From NCBI GenBank assembly GCA_023428025.1, contig JAEYZN010000021.1:1-64000 (forward strand): a stretch of 64,000 bases of DNA, written 5' to 3'. Position numbers and translations under genes: made by a program. Source of the DNA: Bacillota bacterium (GTDB lineage: Bacteria; Bacillota; Clostridia; Christensenellales; SZUA-584). Of this stretch, positions 51,601 to 60,025 are shown one piece after another; within the stretch, counting starts at the first letter, position 1; every line of letters begins with the position of its first letter. Below the pieces are notes generated by a model. The model was given only the letters and a program-made list of their open reading frames with translations. It ran no database searches and was not told the DNA's origin.

Positions 51601-53973
51601 TTATTCCAGCAGCTTGGCCGCCGTTTTCACCGCGCCTGCCGCGTCGGGGGCGTAGGCGTCCGCGCCAATGCTCCTGGCATAATCTTCTGTCACCACGGCA
51701 CCGCCCACCATCACCTTGGCCCGCAGCCCGGCCTGATGGACCATCAGCACCACTTTTTCCATCTCGCGCGCCGTCGTCGTGATCAGCGCCGAGAGCCCGA
51801 TGATATCGGCATCCTCATCTTTGGCCGTATCCACGATGGTCTGCGCGGGCACGTCCTTGCCCAGGTCGATCACCGCGAACCCATGGTTTTTCAGCAGCAT
51901 CGCCACCAGATTTTTACCGATGTCATGGATATCGCCCTTCACCGTCGCCATCACGACCTTCTTTTTGGCCGACGCCGAGGACGGCATAAAATGCTTCTCC
52001 AGATAACCGAATGCGGTATGCGCCGCCTCCGCACTATAAATCAGCTGCGGCAGATAATAGACGCGCTGCTCGTACAGATCCCCCACCTTGCGCAGTGCGG
52101 GAATGATCATCTGGTTGATGATGGTCTCCGAAGCGACGCCGCCTGCCATCTCCGCGTCAATCAGTTGGATGATGGTGTTCTTCTTGCCCGTGAGTATCGC
52201 GTCCGTCACGCTTTTGGCTTCCTCTTCCACAGGCTGCACGTTGGCGAATCGCTCCAGATATTGTTCGAAGTTATCGTCGCGCTCCGAAAGCGCCTGCGCC
52301 GCATGATACATGTCCATCATCAGCGTGTCGTTGGGGTTCATGATGGCGGTGCTGAGCCCAAAGCCGATCGCCATCACCAGGTACGCCGCGTTGATGAACT
52401 TTCGCTCCGGCAAGCCGAACGAACCGTTGGAGATGCCCAGCACAGTGTGAAAGCCGTTGTCAGTACACCATTTGATGACCTTGAGCGTTTCCTTGGCAGC
52501 CTTGGGGTCGGACGATACGGTCATCACCAGCCCGTCCACCAAAATGCTGTCCTTGCCGATACCAGCGTCACGAATGACCTCATAAGCCGCTTTGATCTCG
52601 TCGATCCGCCCGTCGGCGGTTTGGGGAATGCCCTTGTCCCCTATGGGCAACAATATAAACATCGGCTGATACCGCCTGATCAGCGGCAGCAGCGACGATA
52701 AATGCTCGGCCTTGGTGGACATCGAGTTGACCAGCGCGCGCCCCGGATAGATGCGCAGCGCCTGCTCGATCACCTTGATGTTGGAAGAATCTATGCTGAG
52801 GGGCAGCTTGGCCTGAACAGACAGCGTTTCAATTGCGCTCTTCATCAGCGCCAGTTCGTCCGTGCCGGGCAGGCCGACGTTCACGTCGAGGATGTGCGCG
52901 CCGTTGTCCTTCTGCTCCAGCGCCATGTCCAGCACCGCGTAAAAGTCGCCCTCGCGCAGCGCCTCTTTCAGCTTAGGTTTTCCCGTGGGATTGATGCGCT
53001 CGCCGATCACGGCAAAGCGCTTGCCGATATACGCCTCATCGGAAACGGAGGTCAGCGCCGCCGGCATCGCGTTCCGCCAGGGCAACGGCGCCAGCCCGTT
53101 GACCTCTTCGCTGATCGCACGAATGAATTCGGGATCCGTTCCGCAGCAGCCGCCGATCATGTTGGCACCCGCTTTACAGAGCGGTTTCACGTAGGCCCTG
53201 AACTGGTCGCAGGACATGTCAAACTGCGTGCGCCCGTCGACGATGCGCGGCATGCCCGCGTTGGGTTTCACCAGCAGCGGCACGCTCGCCACCGACTTCA
53301 TCTCCTCCACCAGCGGCAGCATCTCCGCCGGACCGGTCGAGCAGTTGAGGCCCACCACGTCGGCCCCGGCTGATATCAGCGTCATGGCCGCGGCAGCCGG
53401 GCTGGTGCCCGTCAGCGTGCGCCCATGTTCGTCGAACGTCATGCTCGCCACCACCGGCAAACTGCAGCATTCCTTGGCCGCGATCACCGCTGCGCGCGTC
53501 TCCTGTATATCGATCATCGTTTCGATCACGATGAAATCGACACCGCCTTCCACCAGCGCCATGACCTGTTCTTTGTATATGCCCACAACCTGCTCGAATT
53601 CCAGGTCTCCCAGAGGAGCCAGAAACGAGCCGGTTGAGCTGATATCTCCGCCGACAAACGCGCGGCCATCCGCGGCCTTCACAGACAGCGCCGCCAGTTC
53701 CGTGTTGATGCGCCGCGCATCATGCCGCAGCGAAAACTCGCCCAGCTTGTGCGCGTTCGCGCCCATCGTGAACGTATACAGCGCCCGCGTCCCTGCGTCT
53801 ATGTAGCGCCGCTGCACATCCGCCAATATGTTTGGGTGTTCCAGCGCAAAAAGCTCCGGGCATATGCCGGGCGCCATGCCGCTGCTTTGAAGGTAAGTGC
53901 CTGTGGCGCCATCCAGCACCATGATGTGATGTTTTAAATAATCCAGAAACCCAAGTCCGTCAATTGTCTTCAA
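51601..53973 (-). CDS. metH: Cobalamin-dependent methionine synthase without activation domain
   Basis: Transfers methyl from methyltetrahydrofolate through B12 to homocysteine. 790 aa against about 1200 in E. coli. Domains: homocysteine-binding barrel 1-290 with zinc Cys in GLNCSTGP and GGCCGTDPE; pterin barrel about 310-570 (GERINPTGKPKLKEAL, LDVNVGLPG, SIDSSNIKVIEQAL); B12 domain about 590-790 with the cobalt His in VKGDIHDIGKNLV. The S-adenosylmethionine reactivation domain is missing and is supplied by the next upstream gene. TTG start follows GGAGTGG and abuts that gene's TAG. Confidence 0.94.
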   Translation of the reverse strand: MKTIDGLGFLDYLKHHIMVLDGATGTYLQSSGMAPGICPELFALEHPNILADVQRRYIDAGTRALYTFTMGANAHKLGEFSLRHDARRINTELAALSVKAADGRAFVGGDISSTGSFLAPLGDLEFEQVVGIYKEQVMALVEGGVDFIVIETMIDIQETRAAVIAAKECCSLPVVASMTFDEHGRTLTGTSPAAAAMTLISAGADVVGLNCSTGPAEMLPLVEEMKSVASVPLLVKPNAGMPRIVDGRTQFDMSCDQFRAYVKPLCKAGANMIGGCCGTDPEFIRAISEEVNGLAPLPWRNAMPAALTSVSDEAYIGKRFAVIGERINPTGKPKLKEALREGDFYAVLDMALEQKDNGAHILDVNVGLPGTDELALMKSAIETLSVQAKLPLSIDSSNIKVIEQALRIYPGRALVNSMSTKAEHLSSLLPLIRRYQPMFILLPIGDKGIPQTADGRIDEIKAAYEVIRDAGIGKDSILVDGLVMTVSSDPKAAKETLKVIKWCTDNGFHTVLGISNGSFGLPERKFINAAYLVMAIGFGLSTAIMNPNDTLMMDMYHAAQALSERDDNFEQYLERFANVQPVEEEAKSVTDAILTGKKNTIIQLIDAEMAGGVASETIINQMIIPALRKVGDLYEQRVYYLPQLIYSAEAAHTAFGYLEKHFMPSSASAKKKVVMATVKGDIHDIGKNLVAMLLKNHGFAVIDLGKDVPAQTIVDTAKDEDADIIGLSALITTTAREMEKVVLMVHQAGLRAKVMVGGAVVTEDYARSIGADAYAPDAAGAVKTAAKLLE

Positions 53974-54573
53974 CTATTCCACTCCGGCTATCGCGATCAC
54001 CGATTTTTCGGGTGACAGCAGATAGTTCTCATTGATTGTCACATCCAGCGTCTGCATCTTGAGCAGGTCGTAAAATACCTTTTGATATCGCAGATCAAGG
54101 TCTCCGTAGCCGGGGCTGAAACGCCGTTTTGTCAGCTTTTGTCCCGTCCGCCTCAACGCTTCGTTTTTCCGCGCGATGATCACATCCAGCGTACCATCCA
54201 CAAACTCGGATGCATACGCGTCCAGGACGATGGCCCTGAGCCCTTCGCCATCCCGCATCGCCTGGCCGATCTTGTCCACATCCCGCTGCGGTATCGACGC
54301 CGCCATCAGGTACACAACACTGCTGCTTTTGAGCAGCCTTGTCAGCATCGGGGATTCGATACGGATACCCTCTATTTCGATATGCGCATCATCGATGCGG
54401 GATAGTGGGTACACAGCCGCTTTACCGCGCGCCACGAAGGCATTTTCTGCCTGTTTCAGATACTTGTCGATGTCTTTATCGAGTGTTTCAGGGAACGACG
54501 CTTTTTGTGAACCAAGACGCCTCATTACCATTTTCTTATCCGGAACAAACGGAAGGTACGGAAAAACCTCCAT
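53974..54573 (-). CDS. Separate methionine-synthase activation-domain protein
   Basis: 199 aa, with the conserved FSPGYGDLDLRYQK block that matches the C-terminal AdoMet-binding region of full MetH (RxSxGYxxxxDL). It would help rereduce cob(II)alamin using AdoMet. ATG start six bases after GAGGT. Directly upstream of and abutting metH, so the two form a split enzyme. Stand-alone activation proteins occur in clostridia and Thermotoga. Confidence 0.85.
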   Translation of the reverse strand: MEVFPYLPFVPDKKMVMRRLGSQKASFPETLDKDIDKYLKQAENAFVARGKAAVYPLSRIDDAHIEIEGIRIESPMLTRLLKSSSVVYLMAASIPQRDVDKIGQAMRDGEGLRAIVLDAYASEFVDGTLDVIIARKNEALRRTGQKLTKRRFSPGYGDLDLRYQKVFYDLLKMQTLDVTINENYLLSPEKSVIAIAGVE

Positions 54574-54696
54574 GCAAACACCTCTTGACACATGATACAC
54601 CACCGACGGGCATTATTCAACCACTTGCAAACGCCCGTCTTATATGGTTAAATTATCACTGTTTATATGGTTTTATCAATAACAGGAGTGTATGAC

Positions 54697-55557
54697 ATGG
54701 GTATCGTCCAAAAGCTGTCCGGCAAGCAAAGCGCATTTTCACTGGAGTTCTTTCCGCCGAAGAAGGATATGCCTTTGTCGACTGTTTACGACGCCGTTGC
54801 GCGTCTGTCAGCGAGCCATCCTGCTTTTGTCAGCGTCACCTATGGCGCAGGCGGCGGCAGCCGTGAACGCACTCTGGACATCGTTTCCCATGTGGACTCG
54901 ATGGGGCTGGAAGCCATCGCGCATCTGACCTGCGTGGGCGCGGATAAAGCCATGATCTCGAACATATTGGATACGCTCACGGCCAAAGGCGTTAAAAACG
55001 TACTGGCTTTGCGCGGCGACGTGCCGGAGGGTATGGACCAGGATACCGCGTTTGTGCACTACCGGCACGCGAGCGACTTGATCGCTGAGATCAAGCAGCG
55101 GACGGGTTTTACCGTGGCGGCCGCCGCCTATCCCGAGGCACATGTCGAGAGCCCGTCGATCGATCAGGATATCAAATATATGAAACTGAAAGCCGAACTC
55201 GGCGTGGACTTTTTTATCACGCAGCTTTGCTTTGATACATGCGCCGTTGTCAATCTGTATGAACAGCTTTATAAAGCGGGCATCAAAGCGCCCGTCGTGA
55301 CAGGTATCATGCCGGTCATGAACCCCAAGCAGATCATCCGCATGTCCCTGCTGTCGGCTTGCTCCATTCCGGCGCCGCTCAGCAAGATTATCTGCCTGTA
55401 CGGCGAAAAACCGGATGAATTCAAAAAAGCCGGACTCGAATATGCAGTCCGGCAAATCAGCCAGCTTATTGAGAATGGAATCAACAAGTTTCATCTTTAT
55501 ACGATGAACAAAGCGGATGAGATCGAGCAGATACTAACGCACAGCGGCCTGATCTAG
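54697..55557 (+). CDS. metF: Methylenetetrahydrofolate reductase
   Basis: Makes 5-methyltetrahydrofolate for MetH or the methyl branch of acetogenic metabolism. 286 aa. SLEFFPPKKD, VSVTYGAGGGSRERTLDI, HLTCVGADK, NVLALRGDVPEG, DFFITQLCFD and PVVTGIMPV are all present. ATG eight bases after AGGAG. Divergent from the MetH unit; the 120-bp gap holds a GACGGGC / GCCCGTC inverted repeat (54607-54642) but no recognised riboswitch. Its stop overlaps the convergent GGDEF gene by four bases. Confidence 0.95.
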   Translation: MGIVQKLSGKQSAFSLEFFPPKKDMPLSTVYDAVARLSASHPAFVSVTYGAGGGSRERTLDIVSHVDSMGLEAIAHLTCVGADKAMISNILDTLTAKGVKNVLALRGDVPEGMDQDTAFVHYRHASDLIAEIKQRTGFTVAAAAYPEAHVESPSIDQDIKYMKLKAELGVDFFITQLCFDTCAVVNLYEQLYKAGIKAPVVTGIMPVMNPKQIIRMSLLSACSIPAPLSKIICLYGEKPDEFKKAGLEYAVRQISQLIENGINKFHLYTMNKADEIEQILTHSGLI

Positions 55558-57059
55558 TCAATCGTCCGGCTGTCTCTTTTGTCCCTGTACATATCCGAGT
55601 CCGCCACGCTCACCAGTGACGCGGCCGTTTCATCTCTGGAATATTCCGCCTGCTTAAAACCAAAGCTGATGGAAATGCTGCGCGAGCCTCCCACAAAGCA
55701 GCGGGACACACCGTTCTTTATCTGGTTCGCCAGCAGCAATGCCTGCACCTGATTGGTCCCCGGTAATATCAATACAAACTCATCGCCGCCCAGCCGGCAG
55801 ACGGTCCCTTCTTTGCCGATATTCTTTTTAATCACGTCCGCCACCGAGCGTATCATGGCATCACCTGCACCATGCCCATACGTGTCATTGATGGCTTTGA
55901 GGCCGTCTATGTCTGCAAAGCCCACCGTCAGCGCACGTCCCATGCTGCGGCATTGATCATAAATCTCTTCCAGTATCTCAAGCCCGGCCCGCCTGTTATA
56001 CAGGCCTGTCAGCGGGTCTGTCTTGGCTGTCATGGCGAGCTTTTCCTCCGCCAGCTTATAGCGTGTTACATCGGATACATGAGTTGTCACCAGCCTCTGG
56101 CTGCCTAACCGGCTGCCAATATGCGACAGGCTGTACTGCCGTCCGCGAGCATCGGTGTGGTCTGTAGGGCCAATGCTGTGGCGGCCTTCCTCGAACGGCA
56201 CGCGGCTGCCAAACAGTTCATGATACGCCTTGTTCTCATAAATAAGTCGTTTTGTATGCTTATCCCAAACCGCAATGCCCTGCTGCAGCGAATCCAATCC
56301 TTGCTTCAGCACCGCGGCGCTGCCGTGCCGTGGCGTATCCGGCGACAATACGCGCAGCAAACGTGCAAATCTTTCGATGCGCGGCTGAAGCTCTTGTTCC
56401 ACCTGTTGATCAAAGAAATAGATCAGCACACCATGTGTTCCGTATGATTTGATGAATTGCGCATATCCCAAACCCTCCGCGTGCTTGAGCTGACCGATTC
56501 TCGCCATCTCCTGTTCCGGATGCACCTCAAAGTCCGCGCTGAGAATGGAAATACTGACGGAGCGGCGGCTTCTCCACTCTTCGCGAATGATATAACGTTC
56601 TTTTCTCTTTTCGTAAACAGCCGCGGAAAAAGCGCCTAAAGTGATGGCTGACGCTTGCAGGAAGGTTCTGAGGGCGTTCTTTTGCCCGCTCGCGTATATC
56701 TCGCACAGAGCGGCGACAGCAGCGTTGTCCTCCTGACTTCCCGGCACTTTTATAGCAGTAAACACAATCAGAATAACTTCCTGCTCCGCCAAGTGCAAAC
56801 GACGCAGAGACGCAGTGGCATGTCGTTCACGCCCTCCCAGCAGGATTTCCGCATTAACGGAAACAGGCTTGTCTCCAATGGTTAGCCACTCGTCAACGCT
56901 CTCCTTTTGAATCAGCATTTCATTTAACGGTATGCCGCTTTCGAAGCCCTGCCGGGCCGCCACTTCGTTTGCAGCCAAAACATTGCCCTTATTGTCATCA
57001 ACGAAAATTGCAGGTACAGGCCACATATCAAAGGTATTCTTGAATGCCGCATCGACCAT
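55554..57059 (-). CDS. Cytosolic PAS-GAF-PAS-like GGDEF protein
   Basis: 501 aa. PAS-like 10-105 (WPVPAIFVDDNKGNVLAANEVAARQ), GAF-like region 118-240, PAS 250-335 (GIAVWDKHTKRLIYENKAYHELFG, read in parts), then GGDEF 340-495 with TDPLTGLYNRRAG and RLGGDEF (GGDEF at 424-428). No RxxD inhibition site before the loop, unlike the cyclase at 29.6 kb, so activity would not be product-limited. ATG chosen because AAAGGAAC precedes it; a longer frame upstream runs through the small RNA region. Confidence 0.85.
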   Translation of the reverse strand: MVDAAFKNTFDMWPVPAIFVDDNKGNVLAANEVAARQGFESGIPLNEMLIQKESVDEWLTIGDKPVSVNAEILLGGRERHATASLRRLHLAEQEVILIVFTAIKVPGSQEDNAAVAALCEIYASGQKNALRTFLQASAITLGAFSAAVYEKRKERYIIREEWRSRRSVSISILSADFEVHPEQEMARIGQLKHAEGLGYAQFIKSYGTHGVLIYFFDQQVEQELQPRIERFARLLRVLSPDTPRHGSAAVLKQGLDSLQQGIAVWDKHTKRLIYENKAYHELFGSRVPFEEGRHSIGPTDHTDARGRQYSLSHIGSRLGSQRLVTTHVSDVTRYKLAEEKLAMTAKTDPLTGLYNRRAGLEILEEIYDQCRSMGRALTVGFADIDGLKAINDTYGHGAGDAMIRSVADVIKKNIGKEGTVCRLGGDEFVLILPGTNQVQALLLANQIKNGVSRCFVGGSRSISISFGFKQAEYSRDETAASLVSVADSDMYRDKRDSRTID

Positions 57060-57192
57060 GGCGTATAAGTTCCTTTCATCATTTTTACTCAAATACAAGT
57101 ATACGCAGATAAGTATTAAAAAATTGACGAACTGCGCGCATATATTTGACAAAATAACACGGATTTTGTTATGAAAAGTGTTTTTTACCCGC

Positions 57193-57221
57193 TTGGAAAG
57201 CAAAAAAAACTGTGGTATAAT
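57193..57221 (+). promoter_or_regulatory. Consensus-like promoter of the candidate RNA
   Basis: TTGGAA, 17 bases, TATAAT. A second possible promoter (TTGACA, 18 bases, TATGAA) lies at 57146-57175 in the same direction. Confidence 0.75.
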
Positions 57222-57227
57222 CACAAC

Positions 57228-57329
57228 AAACATTTGTGCATTCAGTTTCATGCATCTGGTTTTTGGTGCACAATGTATACATCTCCCTTTTTTCGGCAAA
57301 CAACTTCCCATCGTTTGCCGTATTTTTTT
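57228..57329 (+). ncRNA. Candidate ~100-nt structured RNA
   Basis: Between a strong promoter and a perfect terminator there is no frame with a ribosome site. The expected transcript has a first stem CATTtGTGCA / TGCACAATG (57231-57240 with 57267-57275, one bulge) and the terminator stem at its end. Small RNA of unknown type; not a match to 6S, SRP, tmRNA or RNase P in size or motif. Confidence 0.5.
57294..57329 (+). terminator. Terminator of the candidate RNA
   Basis: CGGCAAAC / GTTTGCCG stem, 11-base loop, then TATTTTTTT. Confidence 0.85.
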
Positions 57330-57405
57330 GTTTTCCTGAATAGCCCCAATGATATGATGACAGAAAACACAAAGTATACCGCGTTTTCATATGGGCTGAC
57401 ATGGC

Positions 57406-57434
57406 TTGACGCTCAATAGCGGATATGCTATATT
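57406..57434 (+). promoter_or_regulatory. Promoter of tRNA-Leu
   Basis: TTGACG, 17 bases, TATATT, about 18 bases before the mature 5' end. Confidence 0.8.
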
Positions 57435-57451
57435 ATCAGAGTCAAAATCAT

Positions 57452-57538
57452 GCCGGTGTGATGGAATTGGCAGACGTGATGGACTCAAAATCCATTGGTA
57501 GCAATACCGTGTCGGTTCGAGTCCGACCACCGGCACCA
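57452..57538 (+). tRNA. tRNA-Leu (anticodon CAA)
   Basis: 87 bases including an encoded CCA end. Acceptor GCCGGTG / CACCGGC, anticodon loop CTCAAAA (anticodon CAA, reads UUG), long variable arm (TGGTAGCAATACCG) as in class II tRNAs, T loop GGTTCGAGTCC. Confidence 0.97.
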
Positions 57539-57543
57539 TTTGG

Positions 57544-57602
57544 CATCAGGACTGACAGCTTAGTATGGCAGCCGTGCACAGACATCAGGGACCGACAGCT
57601 AG
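57544..57602 (+). repeat. Imperfect 20-base direct repeat after tRNA-Leu
   Basis: CATCAGGACTGACAGCTTAG at 57544 and CATCAGGGACCGACAGCTAG at 57583, 39 bases apart. Could be a trace of integration or of duplicated trailer sequence; function unknown. Confidence 0.5.
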
Positions 57603-57631
57603 GTAAAGACATCTGTTCTACAAAAGTTTTA

Positions 57632-57670
57632 GGAAGAAGCCGCCGAAGTAATTCGGCGGCTTCTTCCTTT
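57632..57670 (+). terminator. Very strong terminator of the tRNA-Leu transcript
   Basis: Perfect 16-bp stem GGAAGAAGCCGCCGAA / TTCGGCGGCTTCTTCC with loop GTAA, then TTT. Confidence 0.9.
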
Positions 57671-57876
57671 ATCCTCTGTCCTTTGAACCCGTCGTTAATA
57701 ACTTTGCCATGATCACCCCAAGGAAGATTTCATCCAGATTTTCTTCAAAGAAAAGCAAGTATTTTAATTATGTTATGTTCTTATTTATCGAATAGTTCGA
57801 GAATACCCCCCATCCAAAATTGACCAAGATTTATCCAAACGAATTCCTTCAGAGGTAACAGTCGATATTCCGGCTT
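57671..57876. other. Gap without recognisable gene
   Basis: AT-richer stretch between the tRNA terminator and the decayed region. I see no gene, clear repeat or promoter in it. Confidence 0.5.
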
Positions 57877-58408
<532 letters not shown>

Positions 58409-58412
58409 TCCC

Positions 58413-58631
58413 TCACCCCAATATCATGACTTTGGCAGCGGACGGCGTACCGGTATCCTTGGCAAATTCCACTTGCAGGAGGACCCTTTTTTACGGCATC
58501 CAAGCTGCCCTCGCCAGCAAGCTTTCGATTTGCGCGCCTGCCGGAATGATGACCGTTTTGGTTTCACCCGTATACTCCAGTTCCAGATTGTTTTCCTCAC
58601 CCGGTTTCAGCACGGTCATCTTGCTTTCATA
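58413..58631 (-). pseudogene. Decayed gene upstream of the ATPase fragment
   Basis: Fragments KMTVLKPGEENNLELEYTG, ETKTVIIPAGAQIESLL, LDAVKKG and LLQVEFAKDTGTPSAAKVMILG lie in successive frames on the minus strand, ending five bases before the ATPase start with an overlapping ribosome site. So it was the preceding cistron. Its N-terminus is lost at the junction with the kinase fragment. Family not recognised. Confidence 0.65.
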
Positions 58632-58853
58632 ATGTCCGTGTCCGGCACGGGTATTGGCATTGCGACGGAACACCTGGAGCATATCTTTGAGCCTTTTTAC
58701 CGCACAGATGCTTCACGCTCCCGTGAAGTCGGCGGTTCCAGATTGGGGTTTGCCATTGCAAAGGACATGATAGAGCGCCATGGTGGCCGGATATCCACAG
58801 AAGTCAAACCCAACGGCGGGATGGTATTCACAATGACATTGTCTAAGATTTAA
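58632..58853 (+). pseudogene. C-terminal fragment of a sensor histidine kinase
   Basis: Carries only the end of a HATPase domain: SGTGIGIATEHLEHIFEPFYR, SRSREVGGSRLGFAIAKDM, GGRISTEVKPNGGMVFTM. The N-terminal four fifths are absent; it is joined head-on to the opposite-strand remnants. G2 box is altered (GGSRLGF for GGSGLGL). Confidence 0.85.
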
Positions 58854-59106
58854 CTCTGTATAACAAAGATGCCGCTCTTCGGCAGCATCCTTGGCGATCT
58901 CAATCAGTTATCAGCAAATGTGGAAGCCTTATTTTTCAGCATTTCTGCTGATAGCCTGCTCATAAGGCCCTCAGGGAACGAGGGTAAAACAGGGAAAAAT
59001 TGCAGAGTACGCGTTCCGGTCGGCCACGTGAATGCGGGCCTCCAGATACCTGTCAGCAATAACGGGAACCGCGGCGATGGCGATTCCCATTACCCAACCG
59101 TTTCAA
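58854..59106. other. Gap at the end of the decayed region
   Basis: No convincing gene. A 39-codon minus-strand frame (MGIAIAAVPVIADRYLEARI...) ends early and may be one more remnant. Confidence 0.4.
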
Positions 59107-59316
59107 CTACCCAACTACATCGTAGCCCTGATCCTCAATCTCGAATTTTATCTTGTCCACAGGCGCCGTTGCAGGGTCATGCTCAACGGTGACAGTCTTG
59201 CCCTTTAAGTCCACCGATACGCTACCCACGCCCGGCAGCGCCCCCACCGCCTTTGTGACGGCTCTCACGCAGTGGTCGCAGGACATTCCCTCCACATGCA
59301 GGATCGTTTTTTCCAT
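59107..59316 (-). CDS. copZ: Copper chaperone CopZ-like HMA protein
   Basis: 69 aa, one ferredoxin-like HMA fold with metal-binding GMSCDHCVRAV (Cys13, Cys16), VSVDLKGKTVTVEHDP, and IEDQGYDV, the last typical of copper chaperones. Cytosolic; delivers Cu(I) to CopA. Third gene of the copA unit, 25 bases after the lipoprotein gene. Confidence 0.93.
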   Translation of the reverse strand: MEKTILHVEGMSCDHCVRAVTKAVGALPGVGSVSVDLKGKTVTVEHDPATAPVDKIKFEIEDQGYDVVG

Positions 59317-59341
59317 AGTTATTATCTCCTTCGTTTATATG

Positions 59342-60025
59342 TTAGTCCAAATCAAACGGTTTCAGTATTTTGTCCACTTCGGTCGGCTTACCGTCCATGT
59401 CCACCGTCACCTTGGCGAACACCCAGCCCTCTATGGCATTCGGGTCCACGCCTGCGTTAATAAACGGCTCCGGATTCAGGACAAAGACGATGTCCTTGTC
59501 GTTCGTCTCCATATCCTTCGCCCATTCAAACATATTGCCGTCACCGAGGCTCACGCCGTAGTGGTCGAGTGCCGCATGGTAACCCACGGAATCACGGTAA
59601 AGCTTCACAATCTGCTCATATGCAGCCAGCGGAGTAGGGTCTCCGTCGTATGTCAGTTTATTCGTGCCGAGCTTCGTCCCCACCATTAACATATTATCAT
59701 AAAACTGAACATTTTCCGATAGCTTGCTGGTATCCAGCCCAGCGTCGATAAACGGCTGGGCGTCAAACTCGAGCATCACGTCATGGATCGGGCTTATGCT
59801 GTAATCCTCGCTCCAAATGAACCGCGCTGCCCCGTCCGGCGCTTTCAGCGACCATCCGGCGTTTAATTCATCCGCTTGAACGTTGCCGCCCGATGCGTCC
59901 AAAACGGCGCTGAATGAACTAATGGATTGCTTTCCAACCACGTCTAACTCCGCGCAGGCGGCAAAGGATATCAATACTGCTGATCCTGCCAGCACCAGCG
60001 CAATTGCTTTTTTAACCTTTTTCAT
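59342..60025 (-). CDS. Unknown lipoprotein between copA and copZ
   Basis: 227 aa with a signal peptide and lipobox SFAAC (Cys24). The mature part shows a repeated motif: LEFDAQPFIDAGLDTSKL and VLNPEPFINAGVDPNAIEGW, plus GWSLKAPDGAARFIWSED, suggesting two similar halves. No His/Met/Cys cluster for metal. Start overlaps the copA stop as TAATG. Unrecognised; location suggests an extracytoplasmic part in metal handling (inference). Confidence 0.75.
   Translation of the reverse strand: MKKVKKAIALVLAGSAVLISFAACAELDVVGKQSISSFSAVLDASGGNVQADELNAGWSLKAPDGAARFIWSEDYSISPIHDVMLEFDAQPFIDAGLDTSKLSENVQFYDNMLMVGTKLGTNKLTYDGDPTPLAAYEQIVKLYRDSVGYHAALDHYGVSLGDGNMFEWAKDMETNDKDIVFVLNPEPFINAGVDPNAIEGWVFAKVTVDMDGKPTEVDKILKPFDLD

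Noticed and set aside
54574..54696. Cobalamin or S-adenosylmethionine riboswitch between metH unit and metF
   Set aside because: The gap is only about 120 bases and shows one simple inverted repeat, not the conserved cores of these riboswitches.
57171..57419. 82-codon frame over the candidate RNA
   Set aside because: No ribosome site, runs through a terminator and promoter, and gives no family-like protein.
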